From: Dehalococcoidia bacterium UBA7891
GTDB lineage: Bacteria; Chloroflexota; Dehalococcoidia; Lucifugimonadales; UBA826
Length of the DNA: 25,991 nucleotides
Direction: 5' to 3'
Assembly (NCBI GenBank): GCA_002500485.1
Contig: DLRJ01000098.1
Location: 617-26,607, forward strand
Shown: one piece after another, positions 16,198-23,076 of the stretch
Layout of the letters: every line of letters begins with the position of its first letter
Position numbering within the stretch: the first letter of the stretch is position 1
Position numbers and translations under genes: made by a program
Notes under the pieces: generated by a model
What the model was told of the DNA's origin: nothing
The model's input: only the letters and a program-made list of their open reading frames with translations
Databases searched by the model: none

Positions 16198-17178
16198 TTA
16201 AGGTAATTTTTTACTACGATTCTTCAGTGGCAGCTTTCTTCCCATGTGCATCTCGCCACGATCATATGCTAATTGAATCTGTTTTTGGCGTTCCCTAGAA
16301 TTAGCTCTTTGTGAATCTGCCAGTTCCCCATAACATTTTGGGCAGCTCACCCCTTCTTCATATAACGGCGATTGACAATCATCTACTGATACGGGCTGCT
16401 GGCATCCATAGCAGAGAATGTACTCCCCCTCATTGAGTCCATGGGTCAGAGAAACTCTATCATCAAAGACAAAACACTCCCCTTCCCACATGCTTTCAGT
16501 TTCAGTTATTTCCTCCAGATATTTAAGGATGCCGCCCTTCAAATGGTAAACTTTTTCAAATCCTAATTGTTTCATGTAAGCGGTCGCTTTCTCACATCGG
16601 ATACCACCCGTACAATACATGGCAATTTTTTCAGGTTTGTCTCCTGAATTGGAAAGATTGTCTGCCCACGAAGGAAAATCTCTAAAACTGTCTGTGTTCG
16701 GATTCACGGCGTTCTTAAATTTACCCATCGATATTTCATAGTTGTTCCGGGTGTCTACTAACAACAAGCCGTCCTGGCTAATAAACTCGTTCCAATTATG
16801 AGGTTCAATATATTCTCCCGATTCATTCAAAGGATCAATATTGTCCTTACCCATTGTCACTATCTCTTTCTTGATTTTCACTTTCATCCGACGGAAATTC
16901 CTAGACGAGCTCTCGGAGAATTTCACGTCTATCTTCTCTACTTCATTCCATGAGCAAATGTAATCAATGACTAGGTTTATAGCCTCAGATCCTCCTGCCA
17001 CGGTACCGTTTATTCCTTCTTCTGCAAGTAGGAAGGTCCCCAATATCTCATTCTTATCGCAAATATCTAACAGCCCTTTGCGTTTTTGATCCAAATTATC
17101 AAGCAAAGCAAAATGATATAAAGCAGCCACAGTAAGAGGAGAGTCAACAAGTCTATGTTTAGGTACTGGTTTTTCCAT
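16198..17178 (-). CDS. trhO: tRNA uridine(34) hydroxylase, rhodanese/UPF0176 family
   Basis: A 326-residue protein matching TrhO/YceA: an N-terminal acylphosphatase-like domain with LLAEEGINGTVAGG (51-64), then a rhodanese domain from about 125 with VDTRNNYE and the active-site loop CTGGIRCEKA (189-198), then a C-terminal part with paired cysteines (256/259 and 279/282) that could bind zinc. TrhO hydroxylates U34 of certain tRNAs on the way to 5-methoxy- or carboxymethoxy-uridine. The ATG at 17178 is preferred to a TTG two codons upstream; neither has a clear Shine-Dalgarno, so translation may couple to the 88-residue gene ending 15 bp earlier. Function is by family; the assignment is firm. 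Confidence 0.9.
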   Translation of the reverse strand: MEKPVPKHRLVDSPLTVAALYHFALLDNLDQKRKGLLDICDKNEILGTFLLAEEGINGTVAGGSEAINLVIDYICSWNEVEKIDVKFSESSSRNFRRMKVKIKKEIVTMGKDNIDPLNESGEYIEPHNWNEFISQDGLLLVDTRNNYEISMGKFKNAVNPNTDSFRDFPSWADNLSNSGDKPEKIAMYCTGGIRCEKATAYMKQLGFEKVYHLKGGILKYLEEITETESMWEGECFVFDDRVSLTHGLNEGEYILCYGCQQPVSVDDCQSPLYEEGVSCPKCYGELADSQRANSRERQKQIQLAYDRGEMHMGRKLPLKNRSKKLP

Positions 17179-17193
17179 AATCAATAAAGAATA

Positions 17194-17460
17194 TTACTGG
17201 GTTTCTCTGACTTCAGATTCTGGCTGTAAATCACCGGGTCCCAGAAATAATTCCCAGGGTCGAAATGACTCGACAAAATCCTTGGCATCTTCCATCGACC
17301 CCAACCCCTTCTGCGCACGTTCTGGAGTCATGGTAAAGGTTTTGGCAAATGCATCGAATCCATTCTTGGTTTCCCGAACCCCGCCGATCATTTCTTGCTT
17401 ATCTTCGACTCGCAATACCAACTTTTGGCCTTTTCTCGTAAATTCCCAAAACATTTCCAT
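17194..17460 (-). CDS. Small unknown protein upstream of trhO
   Basis: An 88-residue, charged, soluble protein with no cysteine and no signal peptide. The first half looks like paired strands (MFWEFTRKGQKLVLRVED), the second like an amphipathic helix (SMEDAKDFVESF) followed by a Pro-Gly-rich tail. I recognise no family. GGAG about 8 bases before the ATG and tight linkage to trhO (15 bp) support a real gene in the same transcript. A terminator-like hairpin lies 68 bp upstream, so the pair probably has its own promoter in 17461-17527. Confidence 0.7.
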   Translation of the reverse strand: MEMFWEFTRKGQKLVLRVEDKQEMIGGVRETKNGFDAFAKTFTMTPERAQKGLGSMEDAKDFVESFRPWELFLGPGDLQPESEVRETQ

Positions 17461-17518
17461 AGAGCGTACTCCAAATTTAAATAATCTATATATGAGTTTA
17501 CCCTGTTACAGAAATCTG

Positions 17519-17556
17519 AAAAAGCTTCAAGGCCAAACCAAATTGGTTTGACCTTG
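17519..17556 (-). terminator. Probable intrinsic terminator of the membrane-protein gene
   Basis: On the minus strand CAAGG and CAAACC (from 17556 inward, with one mismatch between them) pair with GGTTTG and CCTTG around a 5-base loop (17540-17544). After four bases the strand reads TTTTT (17523-17519). It lies 65 bp past the stop of the membrane-protein gene and before the 88-residue gene, where a terminator would separate the two units. Confidence 0.6.
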
Positions 17557-17620
17557 ATAAAAACGAAATCTTCCCCAATAAAGGGAAATTAAAAAATCTC
17601 TGGATTCGTCTTAAATCAAA

Positions 17621-18280
17621 CTAGTCAGAAGACGACATAGCAAGACCGACGATAATACTCCATATTGTGAAGACTAAAAAGCAAATCCCACCTATCATAG
17701 TCATCAACTCTAACTGGCCTGAACTAAGGCCACCGATAACTCCGGTTACAGCAGCAACAACACCAGCCAAAGAGGCGACGTATGCCATATAGGTATTGTT
17801 TTCGTCACGCATTGACGCTGCGCAAGCAATTAACATAGCACCTAACCCGAACAGGATTGTACCTAAAGTACTGATAGCGGTTATACCTATCTGCACAGTA
17901 ACAGGTCCAGCACCCAAGGCTGGGTCAGTAGCACCTGAAAGTCCTATAGAAATGCCGGAACCTACCACCCACCCAATTATCGCTATCAATACCATAGGCG
18001 TTCCTAGACGAGCAATAGCATGACCGGTTCCTCCGGACATATTCGCGACAAACTGCGAGAGTCCCGAAAAGAATACAATGAGTCCTACCGGAACTAGAAT
18101 CCCGGTTATCGCCGATAATGTAGCGTTACCCTGAAGGGCCGCTACAACCTCACCTGGTGCTGCGGGGTTTGCTGTATCAATAAACAGACCTCCCGGGGTG
18201 ATGAAGTAACAAATCAATGCAAGGACAGGCCCCATCATCATGGAATACCCTGCCAGCTTATTTACTGAAATCGCGCCCAT
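17621..18280 (-). CDS. Six-helix membrane protein of unknown function
   Basis: A 219-residue integral membrane protein with about six hydrophobic segments, near residues 12-30, 55-77, 91-112, 124-146, 158-178 and 190-212, joined by short Gly/Ser/Thr-rich loops. A longer first loop (30-55) is probably extracytoplasmic. No catalytic or transport signature is visible, and I cannot name a family beyond a loose resemblance to small DUF-type membrane proteins. The ATG at 18280 is chosen over one five codons upstream because a perfect GAGGAGG lies 7 bases before it. Its leader contains an intrinsic-terminator-like stem with a competing stem (18314-18374), so expression may be controlled by attenuation. 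A terminator-like hairpin follows the stop codon. Confidence 0.78.
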   Translation of the reverse strand: MGAISVNKLAGYSMMMGPVLALICYFITPGGLFIDTANPAAPGEVVAALQGNATLSAITGILVPVGLIVFFSGLSQFVANMSGGTGHAIARLGTPMVLIAIIGWVVGSGISIGLSGATDPALGAGPVTVQIGITAISTLGTILFGLGAMLIACAASMRDENNTYMAYVASLAGVVAAVTGVIGGLSSGQLELMTMIGGICFLVFTIWSIIVGLAMSSSD

Positions 18281-18313
18281 TTCAATCCTCCTCATTTGGT
18301 GATTATGGACTTC

Positions 18314-18374
18314 AAATAAAACAGACAGGACTATTGCCCTGTCTGATAAATATATTATCTATTGCAATAGTCCT
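18314..18374 (-). promoter_or_regulatory. Candidate transcription attenuator (terminator plus competing antiterminator stem)
   Basis: On the minus strand, CAGACAGG (18345-18338) pairs perfectly with CCTGTCTG (18329-18322) around an 8-base loop and is followed by TTTTATTT (18321-18314), the form of an intrinsic terminator, ending 33 bases before the ATG of the membrane protein. A second perfect 11-bp pairing, AGGACTATTGC (18374-18364) with GCAATAGTCCT (18337-18327), uses the terminator's loop and the first three bases of its 3' arm, so the two stems exclude each other. A 12-bp palindrome CTATTGCAATAG (18359-18370) overlaps the first arm. No minus-strand gene lies upstream for this terminator to serve. 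Confidence 0.5.
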
Positions 18375-18475
18375 TCAGCCAAGTAGTTCTTGTTCTGTTT
18401 TTTTACAAATATAAAAAAATATAGATTAACTAGAATAGTTTAAAATCACCACATATCATCAAGGAAAGGTAAACG

Positions 18476-19264
18476 ATGGCATTAGACTCAAAAATAATTA
18501 CAGCTATATCAAAAGAATTATGGGATGCAAGAGTCAGTGGAAACTCTGTAACCAACCCTTCACAAACTTATCCTGAAATTACTACTTCTGACGCCTACAC
18601 CATACAAAGACAATTAATAGATGAGGCCTTAGGTAAAGGAGAGATAATCATCGGCGGCAAAATAGGGCTTAGTTCAAAAGCAAATCAGGAAAAATTTGGA
18701 ATAGCCGAACCAATCTATGGCCATTTATTTGATTCTATGATTCTTCCTGAAGATGAACCAATCGACATCTCAAAAATGTTCAGGCCGGTAGTAGAACCGG
18801 AGATATGTTTTCTACTTGATAAGGAACTAAAAGGGCCAGGCACTAATGTAGGCACTGTTCTTTCAGCCACTAAAGGGGTGCTGCCTGCATTTGAAATAGC
18901 CGACTCTAGACTGAAAAAGCAAAGCTCAAGGGTGGAAGACAATATTTTGGATAATTCCGGAGCCGCGATAGTCCTTCTGGGTGGCGTGTTAAACCCAATT
19001 GAAAAAATAGACCTTAGGCTTGTTGGAATGGTACTGGAACGAAACGGGATGGTCATAGATACAGGGGCTGGAGCTGCTGTACTTGGACATCCCGCTCAGG
19101 CTGTAGCAGGATTAGTCAACAAATTGTCAGAATTTGGAATGAGTCTAAAAGCCGGGTCCATAATAATATCTGGTACCCCGGTCGCTGCTGTCCCTGCGGC
19201 AAAAGGAGATCATTTCACGGCTTCCTTTGACCGACTAGGTACAGTATCAGTTAATTTTATTTAA
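18476..19264 (+). CDS. 2-keto-4-pentenoate hydratase / 2-oxohepta-3-enedioate hydratase family (MhpD/HpcG-like)
   Basis: A 262-residue member of the MhpD/HpcG hydratase and 4-oxalocrotonate decarboxylase family, usual length. Visible marks are the Lys62 strand (IIGGKIGLSS), the metal-binding E-x-E (VEPEICF, Glu107/Glu109), Glu140 (PAFEIAD), DNSGAA (159-164) and the late GAAVLGHPAQAVAGL. These enzymes add water to 2-oxo-alkenoic acids in meta-cleavage pathways to give 4-hydroxy-2-keto acids, the usual substrates of HpcH-type aldolases. An HpcH/HpaI homologue lies about 5 kb away on the other strand, but no ring-cleavage dioxygenase is present. AAGGAAAGG lies about 5 bases before the ATG. It probably forms an operon with the GNAT gene 29 bp downstream. 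Hydratase and decarboxylase cannot be separated by eye. Confidence 0.85.
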   Translation: MALDSKIITAISKELWDARVSGNSVTNPSQTYPEITTSDAYTIQRQLIDEALGKGEIIIGGKIGLSSKANQEKFGIAEPIYGHLFDSMILPEDEPIDISKMFRPVVEPEICFLLDKELKGPGTNVGTVLSATKGVLPAFEIADSRLKKQSSRVEDNILDNSGAAIVLLGGVLNPIEKIDLRLVGMVLERNGMVIDTGAGAAVLGHPAQAVAGLVNKLSEFGMSLKAGSIIISGTPVAAVPAAKGDHFTASFDRLGTVSVNFI

Positions 19265-19293
19265 TCAAGCAGGGTGTAATTAGGAAATTTTAA

Positions 19294-20487
19294 ATGTCGA
19301 TAGAACTAAAAACCTCAACGTGGGATGACTTCCCCTTAGTAAAAATTATTAACGCAAGAGGAGAGAACGGGTATAGAACCCAGGCTGATTTCGACGCACA
19401 CCAATTAGTGTTCACACCAGAAAGATCCATTATGGCATTTGACGGCAAACACATGGTTGGAAACGCACTAAGCTACGAAATGGATATGTACATACCTGGA
19501 GGTCTTTCAAAAATAGCAGCCGTTGCCTCTGTTTCAGTTCAAGCGACTCATCGTAGAAAAGGCATCAACCGAGCTATCATGAAATACCAACTTGAGGATA
19601 TCTATTCTCGGGGAGAACCACTTGCCGTTCTACAAGCATCCGAAAGCATTATTTATGGGAGATATGGGTACGGTCTTGCTTCATTTGAAAGCAACCTCGA
19701 GATAGAAAAAACTAGAAGTGCCTATGCAGTTGAACACGCTTCTATGGGACAAACCTATTTCGTGGAAGAATCTGAAGCCCGAGAAATATTCCCTCAAATA
19801 TACTCGAAAGCCATAGAAAACAGGAATGGGATGGTGACTAGGCAGGAAAATTGGTGGGAATTCCGTTTTAGGGAACCTGGGTTGAAAGGTGGAGACCCCA
19901 AATCTTGGTTCGTGAAATATCAGGAAAATGGTCAAGATGATGGTTACCTGCGGTATACGATCAATGGTACAGAACTAAATGTTATCGAATTAATAGCGTC
20001 TTCCCATCAAGCATATTCATCCCTTTGGAGAATTTGTCTGGATATGGATCTCGTTGACGTGATAAAGGCAGAGCACAGACCCGCAGATGATGAATTGAAG
20101 TGGATGCTAGCAGACCCTCGAAGACTAGTGGAGCGTTCAAGCGATAGGTACTGGGTCCGTCTGGTAGATGTCAGAACCGCCCTTTCTCAACGGTCGTACT
20201 CATCTGATGGGTCTTTAATACTCAAAATACAGGATGATTTTCTTCCATGGAATAAACAGGTTGTGGAATTGAGTTCCGAATCTGGGAAATCCTTATGCAG
20301 CATCTCTAATAAAACCCCAGATATTATATTGACTGCAGGAGATTTGGGAGCTGTCTATCTGGGAGGGATAAATTTTTCAACGCTTTTATCGGCAAATAGA
20401 ATTGAAGAAGTAACAGAAGGCTCCGTTGCTCAAGCCAATCTTATGTTCTCTACTTCGAGAAAACCTTGGGGGTTTGATGGTTGGTAG
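19294..20487 (+). CDS. Eis-like GNAT N-acetyltransferase with C-terminal SCP2-like domain
   Basis: A 397-residue protein of the Eis architecture: an N-terminal GNAT domain with the acetyl-CoA loop VSVQATHRRKG (80-90), a second degenerate GNAT half including SESIIYGRYGYG (116-127), and a C-terminal sterol-carrier-like domain from about 295. In mycobacterial Eis a Tyr in the IYGR segment and the free C-terminal carboxylate take part in acetylation of aminoglycosides or lysines. Here the matching Tyr is present, and the chain ends in Trp rather than Phe. AGGAA precedes the ATG. It is 29 bp downstream of the hydratase gene. The substrate is unknown; relatives are widespread in non-resistant bacteria, so drug resistance should not be assumed. 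Confidence 0.83.
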   Translation: MSIELKTSTWDDFPLVKIINARGENGYRTQADFDAHQLVFTPERSIMAFDGKHMVGNALSYEMDMYIPGGLSKIAAVASVSVQATHRRKGINRAIMKYQLEDIYSRGEPLAVLQASESIIYGRYGYGLASFESNLEIEKTRSAYAVEHASMGQTYFVEESEAREIFPQIYSKAIENRNGMVTRQENWWEFRFREPGLKGGDPKSWFVKYQENGQDDGYLRYTINGTELNVIELIASSHQAYSSLWRICLDMDLVDVIKAEHRPADDELKWMLADPRRLVERSSDRYWVRLVDVRTALSQRSYSSDGSLILKIQDDFLPWNKQVVELSSESGKSLCSISNKTPDIILTAGDLGAVYLGGINFSTLLSANRIEEVTEGSVAQANLMFSTSRKPWGFDGW

Positions 20488-20505
20488 CCAAATCGTAATT
20501 TAATG

Positions 20506-20949
20506 TCAGACCGTACTAAAATTAGTATTTTCTGTAGCATTAACTAAAAAAGAAGATCTAAATTTAACCCCCCAGCGATCGTCTTCACGTATGAAAATCC
20601 ACAGAGTCTGAAATTGATTATATTCACTGCCATCAGAATGAATTCTGGATTGAATCATGGTGAGATGTACTTTGTCAGGCCCCTTTTGAATTGCCTCGAT
20701 GAAATTGGATTCTGTTCTAACCCATCCTTCCTCTTTTAATTTTTGAGTTTGTTCATCAAAGTTGGCGTTTATATCCGCAGACGTGTTCCAAACCTGTATT
20801 TGATTAGATCCAGACAACCGGAGGTGAGGGAAATGCAACTCAGCTACCATCGCATCTCTATCCCTTGAATTAAACCCCTGTAACCACCGATTATAAGATT
20901 CTCTGGCTTGCTCTACCTCTTGTGGCATAAGTCTCCTTAACCAATTCAT
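20506..20949 (-). CDS. NTF2/SnoaL-like small protein
   Basis: A 147-residue protein with the NTF2-like outline: an N-terminal helix pair (EVEQARESYNRWLQGFNSRD, then RDAMVAEL), a middle basic strand, and antiparallel C-terminal strands (KVHLTMIQSRI, FQTLWIFIRED, RWGVKFRSSFL). NTF2-fold proteins of this size are isomerases, hydratases or binding proteins; the activity is unknown. The frame opens at an ATG sharing an ATGA overlap with the stop of the enolase-family gene, implying translational coupling. An internal ATG at 20928 (Met8) has AAGGAG only 4 bases upstream and may be the true or an alternative start. It probably acts in the same pathway as the dehydratase. It converges with the GNAT gene across 18 bp. 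Confidence 0.75.
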   Translation of the reverse strand: MNWLRRLMPQEVEQARESYNRWLQGFNSRDRDAMVAELHFPHLRLSGSNQIQVWNTSADINANFDEQTQKLKEEGWVRTESNFIEAIQKGPDKVHLTMIQSRIHSDGSEYNQFQTLWIFIREDDRWGVKFRSSFLVNATENTNFSTV

Positions 20950-22085
20950 ATACCTCTCTCAGACATACCAAGAGGTAAATAAGGGTGTGCGTTCATTAAT
21001 TCCTCATTAATTGTTAGCCCTAGCCCTGGCCCTTCAGGCAAATCCACATATCCGTTTTCCTGTCTTGGCAAACCTTCAATAACTTCAAAATAATGAGGTT
21101 CATAAAATTCTGCGTGGTATTCCTGAATTAAAAAATTAGGCATTGCCGCGTCTAGATGCATACTCGCAACAGTACCAACAGCCGAATTAGTGTTATGCGG
21201 TGCCATCATAATGTGCTGCGCCTCTGCCATCCCAGCTATTTTTTTTAGCTCGGTAATTCCACCAGCGTTACAGATATCCGGCTGAAGAATATCCACAGCT
21301 TCATTCTTAACAAGGTCAAAAAACGGGAACTTTAGATAAAGTCGTTCTCCTGTGGCAACTGGTATATCGATCTTAGACCGGACCTGCTTCATTTCTGAAA
21401 CATTTTCCTGTGAGACGGGTTCCTCAAACCAAAAGGGATTGTATTTTTCCAATCTCTTCCCAAGATGTATGGCTGTGTGCACATTAAAGCGGGCATGAAC
21501 CTCCACAAGAATATCGACATTAGGTCCAATTGCTTCTCTTACAGCAGCTACTCTATCTTCCGCTAATTGTGCTTCCTCTGTTGTAATGGTCGTGTATGCC
21601 ACTTTCCCAAATGGGTCAAATTTCATGGCTGTATAGCCCATAGCTACGACCTTTTTCGCTTCTTCGGCATTTTGCTCAGGAGTACCTGGAGTGGTATACC
21701 AACCATTTGCATATACTCTCAATTTCTGAGCATAAGGTCCTCCAAGAAGTTCATACACAGGCACGTCCAAGATTTTGCCACGCAAATCCCACAAAGCTAT
21801 GTCAATTCCAGACAAGGCTGTTGAAAACAATCTTCCGCCTCTCCCCAAGTTATCCTGATGCAGTCTAGTCCAATGCAACTCACCATTCATTGGGTTTTTC
21901 CCAATTAAATAATTCCCGGCCCATTCTTCGAGTAAGGAAGCAACTATAGGGTCTTGATTAAGCATTGAAGCTTCACCAATTCCTTCTACTCCCTCATCAG
22001 TTTGGATTCGTACTATTAGCCAGTTTCTCTTTGCATTTTTATGTTGTGAGGAAAATATGTTTATTTTTAATCCAGTAATTTTCAT
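20946..22085 (-). CDS. Enolase-superfamily (mandelate racemase / sugar-acid dehydratase) protein
   Basis: A 379-residue two-domain enolase-superfamily protein. The capping domain holds GIGEAS (36-40), and the barrel begins near 130. Metal-ligand positions are Glu195 (VEVHARF), Glu221 (FEEP) and Glu247 (ATGER). His197 and His297 (APHN) are candidate general acid/base residues, as in the galactonate/mandelate-racemase group; the usual KxK of mandelate racemase is KFD at 155-157. The first ligand is Glu where most members have Asp. Expected chemistry is proton abstraction alpha to a carboxylate followed by dehydration of a sugar acid to a 2-keto-3-deoxy acid; the substrate is unknown. The ATG at 22085 is preferred over a GTG four codons earlier because GGAG sits 6 bases upstream. 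It overlaps the NTF2-like gene by 4 bp. Confidence 0.86.
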   Translation of the reverse strand: MKITGLKINIFSSQHKNAKRNWLIVRIQTDEGVEGIGEASMLNQDPIVASLLEEWAGNYLIGKNPMNGELHWTRLHQDNLGRGGRLFSTALSGIDIALWDLRGKILDVPVYELLGGPYAQKLRVYANGWYTTPGTPEQNAEEAKKVVAMGYTAMKFDPFGKVAYTTITTEEAQLAEDRVAAVREAIGPNVDILVEVHARFNVHTAIHLGKRLEKYNPFWFEEPVSQENVSEMKQVRSKIDIPVATGERLYLKFPFFDLVKNEAVDILQPDICNAGGITELKKIAGMAEAQHIMMAPHNTNSAVGTVASMHLDAAMPNFLIQEYHAEFYEPHYFEVIEGLPRQENGYVDLPEGPGLGLTINEELMNAHPYLPLGMSERGI

Positions 22086-22200
22086 AATTGCTCCCACAAG
22101 ATAAAATCATAATTAATGGTGCATATCGTATTACAAGGGTGAAGGGTTAGTATATTCACCAAATAGCCTTCTCACTAATGGAACAACGGAGGAAACACAG
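22086..22200. promoter_or_regulatory. Divergent promoter region with an inverted repeat
   Basis: 115 bp between the dehydratase operon (minus) and the enoyl-CoA hydratase gene (plus). GGTGAA (22138-22143) and TTCACC (22155-22160) form a 6-bp inverted repeat with an 11-bp spacer, the size of a typical dimeric repressor site, placed where it could control both directions. No regulator gene is nearby. The symmetry is visible; operator function is inference. Confidence 0.35.
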
Positions 22201-22995
22201 ATGTCATTGGTAGAAACAGAAAAAAAAGACCAGGTTTTCATAGTTCGAATTAACCGTCCTGAACGATTAAATGCTCTCGGCTATGAAATAAGGACGCTGC
22301 TTGCCGAAGCATGGAATGAGTTCCGAGAATCGAAGGATTTGGAAATCGGTATCTTTACAGGCACAGGAAGAGCTTTTTGCGCAGGGGAGGACATGAAAGA
22401 ATCGCTGGAAGTGGGAATAGTGGGCGGTAAAAGACCGACCACAGAAGATCCTCTCATGAATGGGTCTCTTGAGAAACCGGTAATTGCAGCTGTAAACGGT
22501 TATGCGATGGGAGGTGGTTTTATGCTAGTCGAAGCAACCGATCTTCGTATTGCTGTACCTGAGGCTATATTTGAGGTTTCTGAAGCTAAAAGATGGTTAT
22601 TAGGAGGATTTAATCATGGGCATATAGCCAAATTACCTCATCCTGTTGCAACGGAAATGGCTCTGGGATTCAGATTTACTGCACAAAGATTCCACGAAAT
22701 CGGTTTCATAAACAAGATAGTGGACTCAGATGAATTAATAGATACTGCTGTTTCCATGGCTCACCATATGCTGACCCTCCCACCCGCATCCAGAGTTAAT
22801 ACAATACAAATGATGAGGGAGATGAAACCAAGGGTGTCTGGAAGTCTAGAACAATTGGCTGCAGCTTTGAAAGATCATGGTGATAAAAACGATCTTATTG
22901 AATCCAGAAAAGCCTTTGCAGAAAAGAGAATCCCCCAATTTTCCGGTTGGGATAATCCTCAAGATAGATATAACCCTCCAACTTTGACACCATAA
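22201..22995 (+). CDS. Enoyl-CoA hydratase/isomerase (crotonase) family protein
   Basis: A 264-residue crotonase-fold protein of normal length. The two oxyanion-hole segments are clear: AFCAGEDMKE (58-67) and NGYAMGGGFML (99-109). The catalytic region reads FEVSEAKRWLLGG, with a Glu near the expected first catalytic position (Glu144 of rat hydratase). The second catalytic Glu is not obvious in the following segment, which reads GHIAKLPHPVA. It may be a hydratase, an isomerase or a related crotonase. GGAGG lies 8 bases before the ATG. It is divergent from the enolase-family operon, with a possible shared operator between them. The acyl-CoA substrate is unknown. Confidence 0.87.
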   Translation: MSLVETEKKDQVFIVRINRPERLNALGYEIRTLLAEAWNEFRESKDLEIGIFTGTGRAFCAGEDMKESLEVGIVGGKRPTTEDPLMNGSLEKPVIAAVNGYAMGGGFMLVEATDLRIAVPEAIFEVSEAKRWLLGGFNHGHIAKLPHPVATEMALGFRFTAQRFHEIGFINKIVDSDELIDTAVSMAHHMLTLPPASRVNTIQMMREMKPRVSGSLEQLAAALKDHGDKNDLIESRKAFAEKRIPQFSGWDNPQDRYNPPTLTP

Positions 22996-23015
22996 AATAA
23001 GGGATAAAGTAATTA

Positions 23016-23030
23016 GTTGTAATTTACAAC
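23016..23030. promoter_or_regulatory. 15-bp near-perfect palindrome
   Basis: GTTGTAA and TTACAAC flank a single T, 20 bp after the stop of the enoyl-CoA hydratase gene and 47 bp before the start of the extracytoplasmic-protein gene. It could be an operator for the latter. The central spacing is too short for an RNA hairpin of full length. Confidence 0.3.
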
Positions 23031-23076
23031 AAAGAATAAAGACAAATTAGTCATATGTTTTGGCACCAATATTCCT

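Noticed and set aside
18476..20487. Reading the Eis-like gene as an antibiotic-resistance gene
   Set aside because: Eis-like acetyltransferases are common in environmental bacteria with other substrates and nothing nearby suggests resistance.
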